The notes under the pieces were generated by a model. It ran no database searches, was not told the origin of the DNA, and was given only the letters and a program-made list of their open reading frames with translations. The position numbers and the translations under genes are program-made. Positions 27,408 through 36,607 of a stretch of 64,000 nt of DNA are shown here, one piece after another. The stretch's first letter is position 1. The number at the start of each line of letters is the position of its first letter. Location of the stretch: contig JAATFQ010000175.1 of NCBI GenBank assembly GCA_015655115.1, positions 1 through 64,000 on the forward strand, in the 5' to 3' direction. This DNA is from Sphingobacteriales bacterium. GTDB lineage: Bacteria > Bacteroidota > Bacteroidia > Sphingobacteriales > Sphingobacteriaceae.

Positions 27408-28289
27408 CTATTGAGGCCGATGTTTCGCTAATGCTTTATTTGCGCGTTTAACAGCCAGTTTTTCCTTCCAGGACATATACTGTGCCCTGAAATTTGATTT
27501 CATAAAGTTGTCGAACTTACGTTGAATGGTCAGGTTATAAAGGCTGTTTATTTTTACAGCCCATGATTTATCCCAGGCTCTGAGGCTGATAGAGAAAGAG
27601 CCGTCCAGGTATTTCATCCAGTGCCAGTAACCGGTAGGCATAAACAGCGTATCCCCATGTTCGAGATAGGCTTCAATACCTTTAACGCCTTTCAGTGCCG
27701 GGAACTTGTCAAAGTCCGGATTTTCAATATCATAGTCCTCCAGGGCATACGTAGCAAAAGGGATTTTGTACAGACGGTCTTTCCATTTATTTTCAAAAAG
27801 GATCACATGTTTACGTCCATTGAAATGCGTATGAAAGATATGGGCAAGGTCTATATCGTAATGCAGGAATGTTATAGATCCCTTGCCACCAAAAAACAGA
27901 TTGGGGTAGCTATCGAGGAAACCGCCCATTAAGTTTTTTGGGGCGATATAGTCCCTCAGCAGTTTCGGTGCATATTTTATGGGGTCGAACAAAAAGATAC
28001 GGAGGTCCGTAGGCTTGCGTTTAATCAGGTCTATATAATCAGCAAACTTCATTTCAGCTACAGCTGCATTTATAGGCTTGGAAGGGTCTGCTTTGGCGCT
28101 GTCATATAGTGGTACAATTTTATCACCAACAACAGTTTTCATGTATTCCATTGACCATTTTTCATAAGCAGGCCAATTTTTAGACATGTTTTTGATGATT
28201 AAAGGTTTACGCGCCTTCAGGTAGTTCTTTTCAAAATCTTCTTTTGAAATATCGTCTACGCAATCGATTTGAGATAAATCAAACTTCAT
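27408..28289 (-). CDS. Cupin_8/JmjC-like (putative Fe(II)/2-oxoglutarate dioxygenase) protein
   Basis: HYDIDLAHIFHTHFNGRKHVILF (HxD) and HGDTLFMPTGYWHWMKYLDGSFSISLRAWD. Confidence 0.85.
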   Translation of the reverse strand: MKFDLSQIDCVDDISKEDFEKNYLKARKPLIIKNMSKNWPAYEKWSMEYMKTVVGDKIVPLYDSAKADPSKPINAAVAEMKFADYIDLIKRKPTDLRIFLFDPIKYAPKLLRDYIAPKNLMGGFLDSYPNLFFGGKGSITFLHYDIDLAHIFHTHFNGRKHVILFENKWKDRLYKIPFATYALEDYDIENPDFDKFPALKGVKGIEAYLEHGDTLFMPTGYWHWMKYLDGSFSISLRAWDKSWAVKINSLYNLTIQRKFDNFMKSNFRAQYMSWKEKLAVKRANKALAKHRPQ

Positions 28290-28549
28290 GTTATCTTAAT
28301 ATAGGGTTTATAAAGTAAAATTATGTAAAAATGAAATTGCTAGCTAAACCGCTAATTTAAAATCTCAGATTCTGACAAAATTAACACACATCTGCGGGTT
28401 AAGTTTTATGAATAACAGCTCGTTTTGTTTGCTTTTTATAATCAAGCATAATATACGCAAATAGCTGGTGCAGCATTTGAGGTTATTGCAATAAATCGTA
28501 AGATAGGTTATAGTTCAACCTACATGGAGTCGGTAGGCTTCCCGGCTAA

Positions 28550-29689
28550 TTATTCATGATGTTCATTAATCAGAAATATTTCTGAGGCAATATAATCTGC
28601 GAAAAGCTTGCCATCCTGGGTGAGTACGAGTGTGTTATTTTCATTTTTAAGCCAGTCCCTTTTTAGAAAGGGCTTGATATTTTCGAGCGTTTCTGCCAAA
28701 AAGATGGAGCCAAAATCATTTTTTATCTTTTGGAGATCTGTTCCCCACATGGTACGAAGGGAGGTCATGACATATTCATTGAACCTGTCATATTTATCCA
28801 GTTCTTCTACTGTTTCGGCAAGTTGGCCCAGTGCCAGTTGCTGTAGATATTTGGCATTATTAGCCACATTAAGATACCTGACATTGCCGTTGAAGCCATG
28901 CGCTGAAGGGCCAATTCCCAGGTAGGGAATGCCGCGCCAGTAATTGGTATTATGAACGGCATGGCGGCCAGGGAGGCTGAAATTGGAAATTTCATAATGA
29001 TCAAATGCTGCAAGGCCAAGCTTTTCTGCCAGGAAGATAAATTGTGCAGCACTTTGCTCCTCATTTACTGGTATTTGCCGGCCTTTTTTTATGGAATATG
29101 CCAGAGCAGTGCGCGGTTCTACGGTTAAGGAATAGGCAGAGATATGCGGGATCTGCAGGCTAAGTACTGTATTGATGTTGCTCAGCCATTTTTCGTCTGT
29201 TAGTAAAGGATAGCCATAGATCAGATCAATACTAAGATTTTCAAATCCTGCATCCTGACTACGTTTGATGCAGGTTTCGGCCTCGGTAGCGTTATGCGCT
29301 CTGTTCATCCAAAGCAGGTCTTCATTAAAGAACGACTGTACACCGATACTGAAACGGTTGACAGGCAGTTGTCGCAGCTCTGCGATTTTTTTTGCGTCAA
29401 GGTCATCGGGATTAGTCTCGATGGTGATTTCTGCATCTGCAGCAATAGAAAAGTGGGTGGTTAATGTATCAAATATTTTCGCCAGTGCCGCTGTAGGCAG
29501 TACTGAAGGAGTTCCACCACCGAAATAGATACTGCCCACCTGTTCTGTAATCCTATCCTTTTTAAGGATTATTTCTTTGCAAATCGCATCAACCATTTCA
29601 TCAGCATATTTCAGTGAGGTGCTGAAATGAAAATCACAGTAGTGGCATGCTTGTTTACAGAAGGGGATATGGATATAAATTCCGGCCAT
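28550..29689 (-). CDS. hemW: Radical SAM HemW (coproporphyrinogen III oxidase-like / heme chaperone)
   Basis: CKQACHYCDFHF radical SAM motif; IYFGGGTPSVL; GIGPSAHGF. Confidence 0.92.
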   Translation of the reverse strand: MAGIYIHIPFCKQACHYCDFHFSTSLKYADEMVDAICKEIILKKDRITEQVGSIYFGGGTPSVLPTAALAKIFDTLTTHFSIAADAEITIETNPDDLDAKKIAELRQLPVNRFSIGVQSFFNEDLLWMNRAHNATEAETCIKRSQDAGFENLSIDLIYGYPLLTDEKWLSNINTVLSLQIPHISAYSLTVEPRTALAYSIKKGRQIPVNEEQSAAQFIFLAEKLGLAAFDHYEISNFSLPGRHAVHNTNYWRGIPYLGIGPSAHGFNGNVRYLNVANNAKYLQQLALGQLAETVEELDKYDRFNEYVMTSLRTMWGTDLQKIKNDFGSIFLAETLENIKPFLKRDWLKNENNTLVLTQDGKLFADYIASEIFLINEHHE

Positions 29690-29770
29690 TTGGCAAAGAT
29701 CGTGAAATATTATTCTTTAATTTCAATTTGCATTGCGTAACGCCCTATTTAAAACTAAATAATAATAACC

Positions 29771-29778
29771 TACTTTTG
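29771..29778 (+). promoter_or_regulatory. Candidate -7 promoter element (TAnnTTTG)
   Basis: TACTTTTG about 38 nt upstream of the DUF4271 start. Confidence 0.45.
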
Positions 29779-29815
29779 TGCAAAGTTAATCCCAAACCGT
29801 CGTTTAACAGATTAG

Positions 29816-30799
29816 ATGTATAAATACCTTCTTGTTTTTTTTCTTCTTTTATCTTTAGGATCTCGAAAAGTAAATGCGCAGAATGTGCCATTAGCTGCAG
29901 ATTCTACTGTGGAGCAAAGGGTTTACAGGCCGCGGGTGCTGCGGGATTCTGCCTTTTTGGCCAGGCAGAAGTTCGTGACCGATTCTATCATGACCCATAC
30001 CTGGATCTTACCCGACTCGCTGATTGACCGGTCAATTTTAATTGACAGCATTATGAAGGCAAATGTATTTCCAACGCTTGATCTCGACGCATGGTTTAAG
30101 AAGTACGGCAAGTTTAAAAAAGAGAGCAGGTTCAGAGTAGGGACTCCGATGCCTAAAGGGAAAGTGTGGGTGCTGGGGTTTATTGCTTTTCTGCTGGTTG
30201 TATTCGGCGTATTAAGGATTTCTTTTGCCAAGCAATTACAAGGGATAGTACAGGCTTTTTATAGCGAAAGGGGATTAAATAATCTGAATAAAGAGGACAA
30301 TGCTTTTACGTCCTGGCCTTTTTTACTTCTATTTATACAGTTTGGCTTTACTATTGGTATGTTTTTTTATCTGGTAGCCCAATACTACAAACTAGCTTAT
30401 ATAGACAAAGGATTTAGCTTTTTTGTCAGTATTTCTATTTTGATCATTATCCTGTATGCACTTAAACTTTTCCTGCTGCGGGCGATGGGTCACCTCTTTA
30501 ATATTCAAAAAGCGGTACATGAATATATTTCAATATTATATTTAAGTTATTTTAACATTTCCCTGATTTTTATTCCGTTAGTGGTCGCTTTTGCCTTATC
30601 TCCTCTTAAATATGGTATCTATTACATAGTTATCTCATTTGGATTGCTGGCCTTAATCTTTACGTTTCAATTCATTAGGGCAGGAGTTAATATTTTATCT
30701 CATTATCGGTTTTCAAAAGTCTATTTATTTATGTACTTTTGTGCCCTCGAAATATGTCCTATTTTGATATTAATCAAGGCGATAGGATTTGAGATGTAA
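29816..30799 (+). CDS. DUF4271 membrane protein
   Basis: Signal peptide plus several TMs; upstream of hemD as in other Bacteroidota. Confidence 0.75.
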   Translation: MYKYLLVFFLLLSLGSRKVNAQNVPLAADSTVEQRVYRPRVLRDSAFLARQKFVTDSIMTHTWILPDSLIDRSILIDSIMKANVFPTLDLDAWFKKYGKFKKESRFRVGTPMPKGKVWVLGFIAFLLVVFGVLRISFAKQLQGIVQAFYSERGLNNLNKEDNAFTSWPFLLLFIQFGFTIGMFFYLVAQYYKLAYIDKGFSFFVSISILIIILYALKLFLLRAMGHLFNIQKAVHEYISILYLSYFNISLIFIPLVVAFALSPLKYGIYYIVISFGLLALIFTFQFIRAGVNILSHYRFSKVYLFMYFCALEICPILILIKAIGFEM

Positions 30800-30808
30800 C
30801 TAGGTAAA

Positions 30809-31579
30809 ATGCAAGAAAAAACAGAAGATAGGTTGCGTAAAGTAAAAAGTATACTGATAACTTTGCCTAAACCCGAGACAGAGAAATCTCCTTATTTTGA
30901 TTTGGCTAAGAAATACAACGTAAAAGTTGATTTCAGGTCGTTCATTCATGTGGAAGGTGTACCTGCAAGAGATTTTAGGAAAGAGAAAATCAGTTTAGGT
31001 GATTTTACAGCTGTTGTTTTTACAAGTAGAAACGCAGTGGATCATTTCTTTAGGATTTGTGAAGAGATGCGGTATGAGGTGAAGGCAGATTTAAAATATT
31101 TCTGTATTTCAGAATCTACAGCATTGTATCTTCAGAAATATATTCAGTACCGGAAGCGGAAGATTTTCTTCGGAAAACAAACTGCTGCCGATCTGGCTGA
31201 TGTATTGAAAAAACATGCGACGGAGAAATTCCTTTATCCGTGTTCGGATGTTGCAACGGAGGATACAATGAATTTCCTGTTGAAAAATGGGTACGCTATT
31301 ACTCCGGCAGTTTTATTTAAAACTGTAGTAAGCGATTTGTCTGACCTTGCTGATGTAACTTACGATGTCATTGGATTTTTCAGTCCTTCAAGCATCCAGT
31401 CGCTGTATATAAATTTCCCCAATTTTCAACAAAATAATACCCGTCTGGCTGCGTTTGGTGTGAACACACACAAAGCAGTTAAAGACGCAGGATTGATTGT
31501 CGATATTGCTGCTCCATCGCCGGAATCGCCCTCAATGATCATGGCAATTGAGAACTATATCAAGAAATCCAATAAATAG
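30809..31579 (+). CDS. hemD: Uroporphyrinogen-III synthase family protein
   Basis: VFTSRNAVDHFF, SESTALYLQ, FFSPSSIQSL motifs. Confidence 0.85.
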   Translation: MQEKTEDRLRKVKSILITLPKPETEKSPYFDLAKKYNVKVDFRSFIHVEGVPARDFRKEKISLGDFTAVVFTSRNAVDHFFRICEEMRYEVKADLKYFCISESTALYLQKYIQYRKRKIFFGKQTAADLADVLKKHATEKFLYPCSDVATEDTMNFLLKNGYAITPAVLFKTVVSDLSDLADVTYDVIGFFSPSSIQSLYINFPNFQQNNTRLAAFGVNTHKAVKDAGLIVDIAAPSPESPSMIMAIENYIKKSNK

Positions 31580-31642
31580 ACTGATAATTACAAGGTTACA
31601 AACCAAGCTTTTAGTGCTTAATAGGTTAATCTTTTAATTTCG

Positions 31643-31683
31643 ATTGAGCAAGTTGTTGTGTATATGTTAACATCTTGCTCAAT
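31643..31683. terminator. Hairpin between hemD and gldK
   Basis: ATTGAGCAAG ... CTTGCTCAAT perfect 10-bp arms, inner TGTT/AACA pairing. Confidence 0.5.
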
Positions 31684-31770
31684 TTGCGTTTAAGACAGAA
31701 TTTTTGTCTGTTTATATTGTTTATATCAAGGATATTCGATAAAATTGTTGTAAAATTGCTCTAAGGACTT

Positions 31771-33144
31771 ATGAGGAAAATTTACACACTTGGTATTATA
31801 TTAGTTGCTGCACTGTTTTCAGGTTGCGGGAAAGGCGGCCAGGGAGAATTACTTGGTGTATATAACAGAAAATTCAATAATAAAAAAATGCCGCTGGGAA
31901 TGGTTTATATTCCTCAGGGAAAAACGCTTATTGGTATGTCTGATGAGGATATAAACAATACGCAGAGTTCACCTGCAAGAATGACTTCATTCAGCGCTTT
32001 TTATATGGATGAGACAGAGATTACAAATGCAGAATACAGGCAATTTGTAAACTGGGTCAGAGATTCTGTTGCACTGACATCCTTAGGTCCCGGAGCTGCG
32101 CCTGCCTATTTCACTATACCTAAAGGTGGTGCTGCTACTCCCGGAGGAGCAACACTTTCTTCTCAGAGAAATATCAATTGGAATAAAGTAGGTAATGGTT
32201 CTGCGCTATGGAGCAATAAAAGCGGCGGACTAGGTGGCAAACTTGAAAATATGTACTATACCGGGGATGATGCTTTGCCCGGGCGTAAAGAGTTTGATAT
32301 TCGAAAATTCAGATACTCCTATAGTTTTGTAAATCTTGATCTGGCGGAAGCAGGCAGAAAGGATCCCTCAAAAAAGCGTAAAGATTTTATTGAGAGTTAT
32401 GTAGATTCTCCTGATCCTAATAATCCTAACCAGTTTCCTTCTGTAAGTGTTTACCCCGACACAATGGTTTGGAAAATAGATTATTCCTATTCACAGAATG
32501 ACCCTATGGTCAAAGCCTATTTTAATCACCCCTCATATGATAATTATCCCGTAGTTGGCGTTTCGTGGGAGCAGGCACAGGCTTTTTGTGTATGGCGTAC
32601 CCGCTTGTATGAGCCTGTAGCGGCACAACGGAAAATCCCCATAAGTTCCAGACCGGAATACAGATTGCCCACTGAAGCTGAGTTTGAATATGCAGCACGT
32701 GGTGGTAATGTTAAAACAAAATATCCATGGGGGGGGCCTTATGTGAGAAATACAAAAGGCTGTATGCAGGCTAACTTTAAGGTCGGAAGAGGAAATTATT
32801 CTGATGACGGCGGTTTGTATACCGTAAATGTCAGATCGTATTTCCCTAATGATTACGGGTTGTACAATATGGCAGGAAATGTTGCCGAATGGACTGTAAC
32901 AGCATATAATCAATCTGCAGCACCTTTGTTGCTCGATTTCAATCCTAACTTTACCTATGTAGCGAAAGGTGCTGATAGTAAATACCTTAAACGTAAGGTT
33001 GTAAGAGGCGGATCGTGGAAAGATATAGGTTTCTTTCTTCAGAATTCTGTAGGCACTTACGAATATCAGGATCAGGCGCGGTCTTATATTGGTTTCAGAT
33101 GTGTTTCCTCATATGCAGGAACGGATATCAATTTCAGAAACTAA
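31771..33144 (+). CDS. gldK: GldK/PorK, type IX secretion/gliding lipoprotein (FGE-sulfatase-like)
   Basis: Lipobox SGC; FGE-like motifs MDETEITNAEYRQF, RLPTEAEFEYAARGG, NMAGNVAEWT, RGGSW; followed by gldLMN. Confidence 0.95.
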   Translation: MRKIYTLGIILVAALFSGCGKGGQGELLGVYNRKFNNKKMPLGMVYIPQGKTLIGMSDEDINNTQSSPARMTSFSAFYMDETEITNAEYRQFVNWVRDSVALTSLGPGAAPAYFTIPKGGAATPGGATLSSQRNINWNKVGNGSALWSNKSGGLGGKLENMYYTGDDALPGRKEFDIRKFRYSYSFVNLDLAEAGRKDPSKKRKDFIESYVDSPDPNNPNQFPSVSVYPDTMVWKIDYSYSQNDPMVKAYFNHPSYDNYPVVGVSWEQAQAFCVWRTRLYEPVAAQRKIPISSRPEYRLPTEAEFEYAARGGNVKTKYPWGGPYVRNTKGCMQANFKVGRGNYSDDGGLYTVNVRSYFPNDYGLYNMAGNVAEWTVTAYNQSAAPLLLDFNPNFTYVAKGADSKYLKRKVVRGGSWKDIGFFLQNSVGTYEYQDQARSYIGFRCVSSYAGTDINFRN

Positions 33145-33200
33145 TTTCTCGGGCAATATAAAAATCAACATATACCACACAACAATTATCTAAGAAAAAC

Positions 33201-34013
33201 ATGGCAGCAAAAAAGAAGTTTGATTGGTTACACGTAGCAATATCATGGGGAGCGAGTATCGTTATTATCGGGGCTTTGTTTAAAATCCTTCACCTTGGTG
33301 GAATATGGGGAAATTACATGATCGGAATCGGTTTGGGTGTAGAGGCATTTTTGTTCTTTCTGACCGGTTTATTTCCACCTGCACCAGAAGTTGCCTGGGA
33401 AAAGGTATATCCTGAACTGAACGACGATTTTACAGGTGAATTGCCGAAGGCTACAGTAAGACCTGCTGCAGTAGCCAGTGCCGGATTTTCTTCAACAGCA
33501 GCGTTAGACAAGATGCTGGTTGATGCTAAAATTGGTCCTGAGTTAATTGAAAGCCTTGGTAATGGCTTACGCACTTTTGGTGATAAAGTAGCTGCCATAT
33601 CTGGTGTTGCAGATGCTTCTGCAGCAACTACTGAATTTACAGGTAAAGTGAAACAAGCTTCTGCAAGTTTCGATGGTTTAAACAGTGCCTTTGGTAAGGC
33701 GACAGCTCAGCTGGTTGAAATGGGCGAGAGCAGTGGTGATTCGAAAGTATATCACGAACAGGTAATCAGTCTTGGAAAGAATTTAGCTGCCCTGAATGCT
33801 GTTTATGAACTGGAGTTACAAGATTCCAGTGCTCACTTAAAATCGATGAATACTTTCTACTCGAATCTGTCTTTAACTATGCACAACTTTAATGAGTCGC
33901 TTGACGATTCCAAACAATTTAAAGAAGAAGTGGGTAAGCTGGCTAAAAATCTGTCTTCGCTGAATGCGATTTATGGCAATATGCTTACGGCTATGAATCA
34001 GCCACGTATTTAA
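33201..34013 (+). CDS. gldL: GldL/PorL T9SS motor membrane protein
   Basis: Two N-terminal TMs (SIVIIGALFKILHLGGIWGNYMIGIGLGVEAFLFFLTGLFPP). Confidence 0.95.
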   Translation: MAAKKKFDWLHVAISWGASIVIIGALFKILHLGGIWGNYMIGIGLGVEAFLFFLTGLFPPAPEVAWEKVYPELNDDFTGELPKATVRPAAVASAGFSSTAALDKMLVDAKIGPELIESLGNGLRTFGDKVAAISGVADASAATTEFTGKVKQASASFDGLNSAFGKATAQLVEMGESSGDSKVYHEQVISLGKNLAALNAVYELELQDSSAHLKSMNTFYSNLSLTMHNFNESLDDSKQFKEEVGKLAKNLSSLNAIYGNMLTAMNQPRI

Positions 34014-34061
34014 TCAGAGGTAACCAATTATTTAATAATTAACCAGAGATACCTATAAATA

Positions 34062-35600
34062 ATGGCAGGAGGAAAAGAAACCGCGAGGCAGAAGATGATC
34101 AATATCATGTATTTGGTATTATTAGCCATGCTCGCTTTGAACGTGTCTGATACGATACTAAATGCATTTAAGAATATCAATGATAGTCTTGAATCATCAA
34201 GGTCGAATGTAAATACGAGTATAGATCAGTTGTTTACAGCTTTTCAAAATACTAAACTGAAAGAAGAACCTGCAAGGGCACAGCCTATTTGGGAAAAAGC
34301 CAATAAAGCAAAAGTATACGCGGATGAGCTGAATGTGTATGTTCAAAAATTGAAAGATGAATTTGAGAGGGCTGGTGGCGGCAAAAGTGAAGAAACAGGC
34401 GACCTTGTAGAACGAGGAAACCTTGACATTGCTCAGGGGATCATGATTAACAAGAAAGAAGGGGAAAAGCTGAAGGCGAAAATTAATGAAACCCGTACAA
34501 AACTGATTGCTTTGCTGGATACTAAGGATCAGGCAAGTGTTACCTTTACCCTGGAGGCTAAAGATGCAGTAAAGAGTACTGACGGTAAAAAATTATGGCA
34601 GGATATCAACTTCGGTGAAGGCACTCCGCTTACTGCTGCAAATACAGTGTTGACGAAAATACAGTCTGACACAAAAAATGCAGAGGCAGAAATTGTGAAA
34701 AAGTTGTTTGGCAATATGGATAAGTCGCTGGTTAACCTGGATCAATTTGATGCAGTAGCTGTTGCGCCAACGTCATATGTAATCCAGGGGCAACCGTATG
34801 TTGCACAGGTATTCCTGACAGCGAGTGACTCGAAATCAAGTCCCGAAATTACCGTTGGAGGTAGCCGTTTAGCTACGAAAGACGGTAAAGGAACTTATAC
34901 TGGTAGTACTGGATCTGTAGGGGTGTTTAAATGGGTTGGAACGATCCGCGTAAAACAAACCGATGGACAAATTAAAGAGTATAAAACGGCAGAACAAAGC
35001 TATCAGGTGGCAAAACCTTCTGCTACAGTATCTCCGGATAAGATGAACGTTATTTATGCGGGTATTCCTAATCCGTTTTCTGTATCTGCTGCAGGCTTTC
35101 CTTTAGAGAGCGTAAGGGCAAATATCTCTGGCGGATCTATCAGAGGTGGTAATGGTAAATTCATGGTTTCTGTAGGTAGTGATCAGGTTGGTAAAGTGGT
35201 TAACATTACTGTATCTGCAAATAATGCAGGTAAAACGGTGAACATGGGGTCGCAACCCTTCAGGGTAAAAGCATTGCCGACACCTAAAGCCTTTGTTAAA
35301 GGTAAGTCTGGCGGTAACGTGGACTTGGAATGGTTAGAGCGCTCTAATGTGATCGATACTGAGCTGGATGATTTCGTATTTGATATTAAATACAGAGTAA
35401 TCAGATTTTCTGTTACTTTCATCAATCCAAGGTCTGATGCTGTTACCATGCAAAATAGTGGCGGCTCATTCAGCGGTTCGGTAAAAGGAGCTTTGAATTC
35501 AATTAAACCTGGAGCCATAGTTATTTTTAAAGATATTATCGCTGAAGGACCTGACGGCAGACAAAAAAGTCTGGATGCAATAACATTTACAGCTAAATAG
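34062..35600 (+). CDS. gldM: GldM/PorM T9SS motor protein
   Basis: MAGGKETARQKMINIMYLVLLAMLALNVSDTILNAF N-terminus; position. Confidence 0.95.
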   Translation: MAGGKETARQKMINIMYLVLLAMLALNVSDTILNAFKNINDSLESSRSNVNTSIDQLFTAFQNTKLKEEPARAQPIWEKANKAKVYADELNVYVQKLKDEFERAGGGKSEETGDLVERGNLDIAQGIMINKKEGEKLKAKINETRTKLIALLDTKDQASVTFTLEAKDAVKSTDGKKLWQDINFGEGTPLTAANTVLTKIQSDTKNAEAEIVKKLFGNMDKSLVNLDQFDAVAVAPTSYVIQGQPYVAQVFLTASDSKSSPEITVGGSRLATKDGKGTYTGSTGSVGVFKWVGTIRVKQTDGQIKEYKTAEQSYQVAKPSATVSPDKMNVIYAGIPNPFSVSAAGFPLESVRANISGGSIRGGNGKFMVSVGSDQVGKVVNITVSANNAGKTVNMGSQPFRVKALPTPKAFVKGKSGGNVDLEWLERSNVIDTELDDFVFDIKYRVIRFSVTFINPRSDAVTMQNSGGSFSGSVKGALNSIKPGAIVIFKDIIAEGPDGRQKSLDAITFTAK

Positions 35601-35606
35601 AATCAA

Positions 35607-36554
35607 ATGAAACAAGTACTGTACATTATCATTCTTTTGTTTTTCGGAACAGTGGCTTTCGCACAAAAGCGCAGGGTGCCAGCTAAGAAGGCCGGGGCTG
35701 CTGTAGCAGTATCTCCTGTGGCTGTAGCCCCTGTAATTGCAGATACGGTAGCAGCAGCAAAACCGTTAAAAAAGGTTAAGATAAAGACGCCGCCGAAAGA
35801 TGGTTTTTTTGCCAGGAAAGATGTAGACAGCAGTGTCATGGTTCCTTTTGCTGACGTAAGGGAAGAGGATGTTTTTTACTCTAAGCGTGTTTGGAGAGAA
35901 ATTGATCTGCGCGATACAATTAATTCAGTACTGAAATCTGAAAATTCAAAGCTGATTGATATCATTATGGAGGCGGTTGCAAACGAAGAACTGACAGTGT
36001 ATTCTCCAAAAGATACTACCCAGGGCAAACTGCTGGAAGATAATGATTCCTTCCGCATCGCAATGACTGCCCAGGAAGCACTGATGAGTGCAAGGGGTAC
36101 TTCAGAAGGTGAACCTGATGCAAATGGTAAAATCGGAGCCCCTACATTGAGGAGGCTAAGGCCGGACGAGTTTATGAAATACAGGATTAAGGAAGACTGG
36201 ATTTTTGATATTAAAAGATCCGTTTTTGAACCGCGTATTGTAGGTATTGCACCTATGAAAATGGTAGAAGGAAACTGGCAGCCTGTATTCTGGATATATT
36301 ACGACGAGGCCAGGCCACTGCTGAGTAAGTCAAAGCTGACCAACCCCGGTAATGATGCATCGGTATTAACTTATGATGATTTCTTTGTAAGGCGTTTGTT
36401 TGCCAGTAATATTGTGAAGGAAACGAATCCTGCAAATAAAACGATCATCGAAATATTGAATCAGACGGATCCTAAAGATCCGCGAAAGCTATATGAATCT
36501 GAACGTATTAAGAAAGGCATAGCAGACTACGAACAAAGTCTGTGGGAATATTAA
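35607..36554 (+). CDS. gldN: GldN/PorN
   Basis: Signal peptide, DVFYSKRVWREIDLRDTIN; ends gldKLMN cluster. Confidence 0.93.
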   Translation: MKQVLYIIILLFFGTVAFAQKRRVPAKKAGAAVAVSPVAVAPVIADTVAAAKPLKKVKIKTPPKDGFFARKDVDSSVMVPFADVREEDVFYSKRVWREIDLRDTINSVLKSENSKLIDIIMEAVANEELTVYSPKDTTQGKLLEDNDSFRIAMTAQEALMSARGTSEGEPDANGKIGAPTLRRLRPDEFMKYRIKEDWIFDIKRSVFEPRIVGIAPMKMVEGNWQPVFWIYYDEARPLLSKSKLTNPGNDASVLTYDDFFVRRLFASNIVKETNPANKTIIEILNQTDPKDPRKLYESERIKKGIADYEQSLWEY

Positions 36555-36558
36555 AATC

Positions 36559-36588
36559 AACCCTGGTGAGTATCTCATCAGGGTTTTT
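36559..36588 (+). terminator. Terminator after gldN
   Basis: AACCCTGGTGAG-tat-CTCATCAGGGTTTTT hairpin. Confidence 0.8.
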
Positions 36589-36607
36589 GCTTTTACAGCA
36601 GGCTGGT

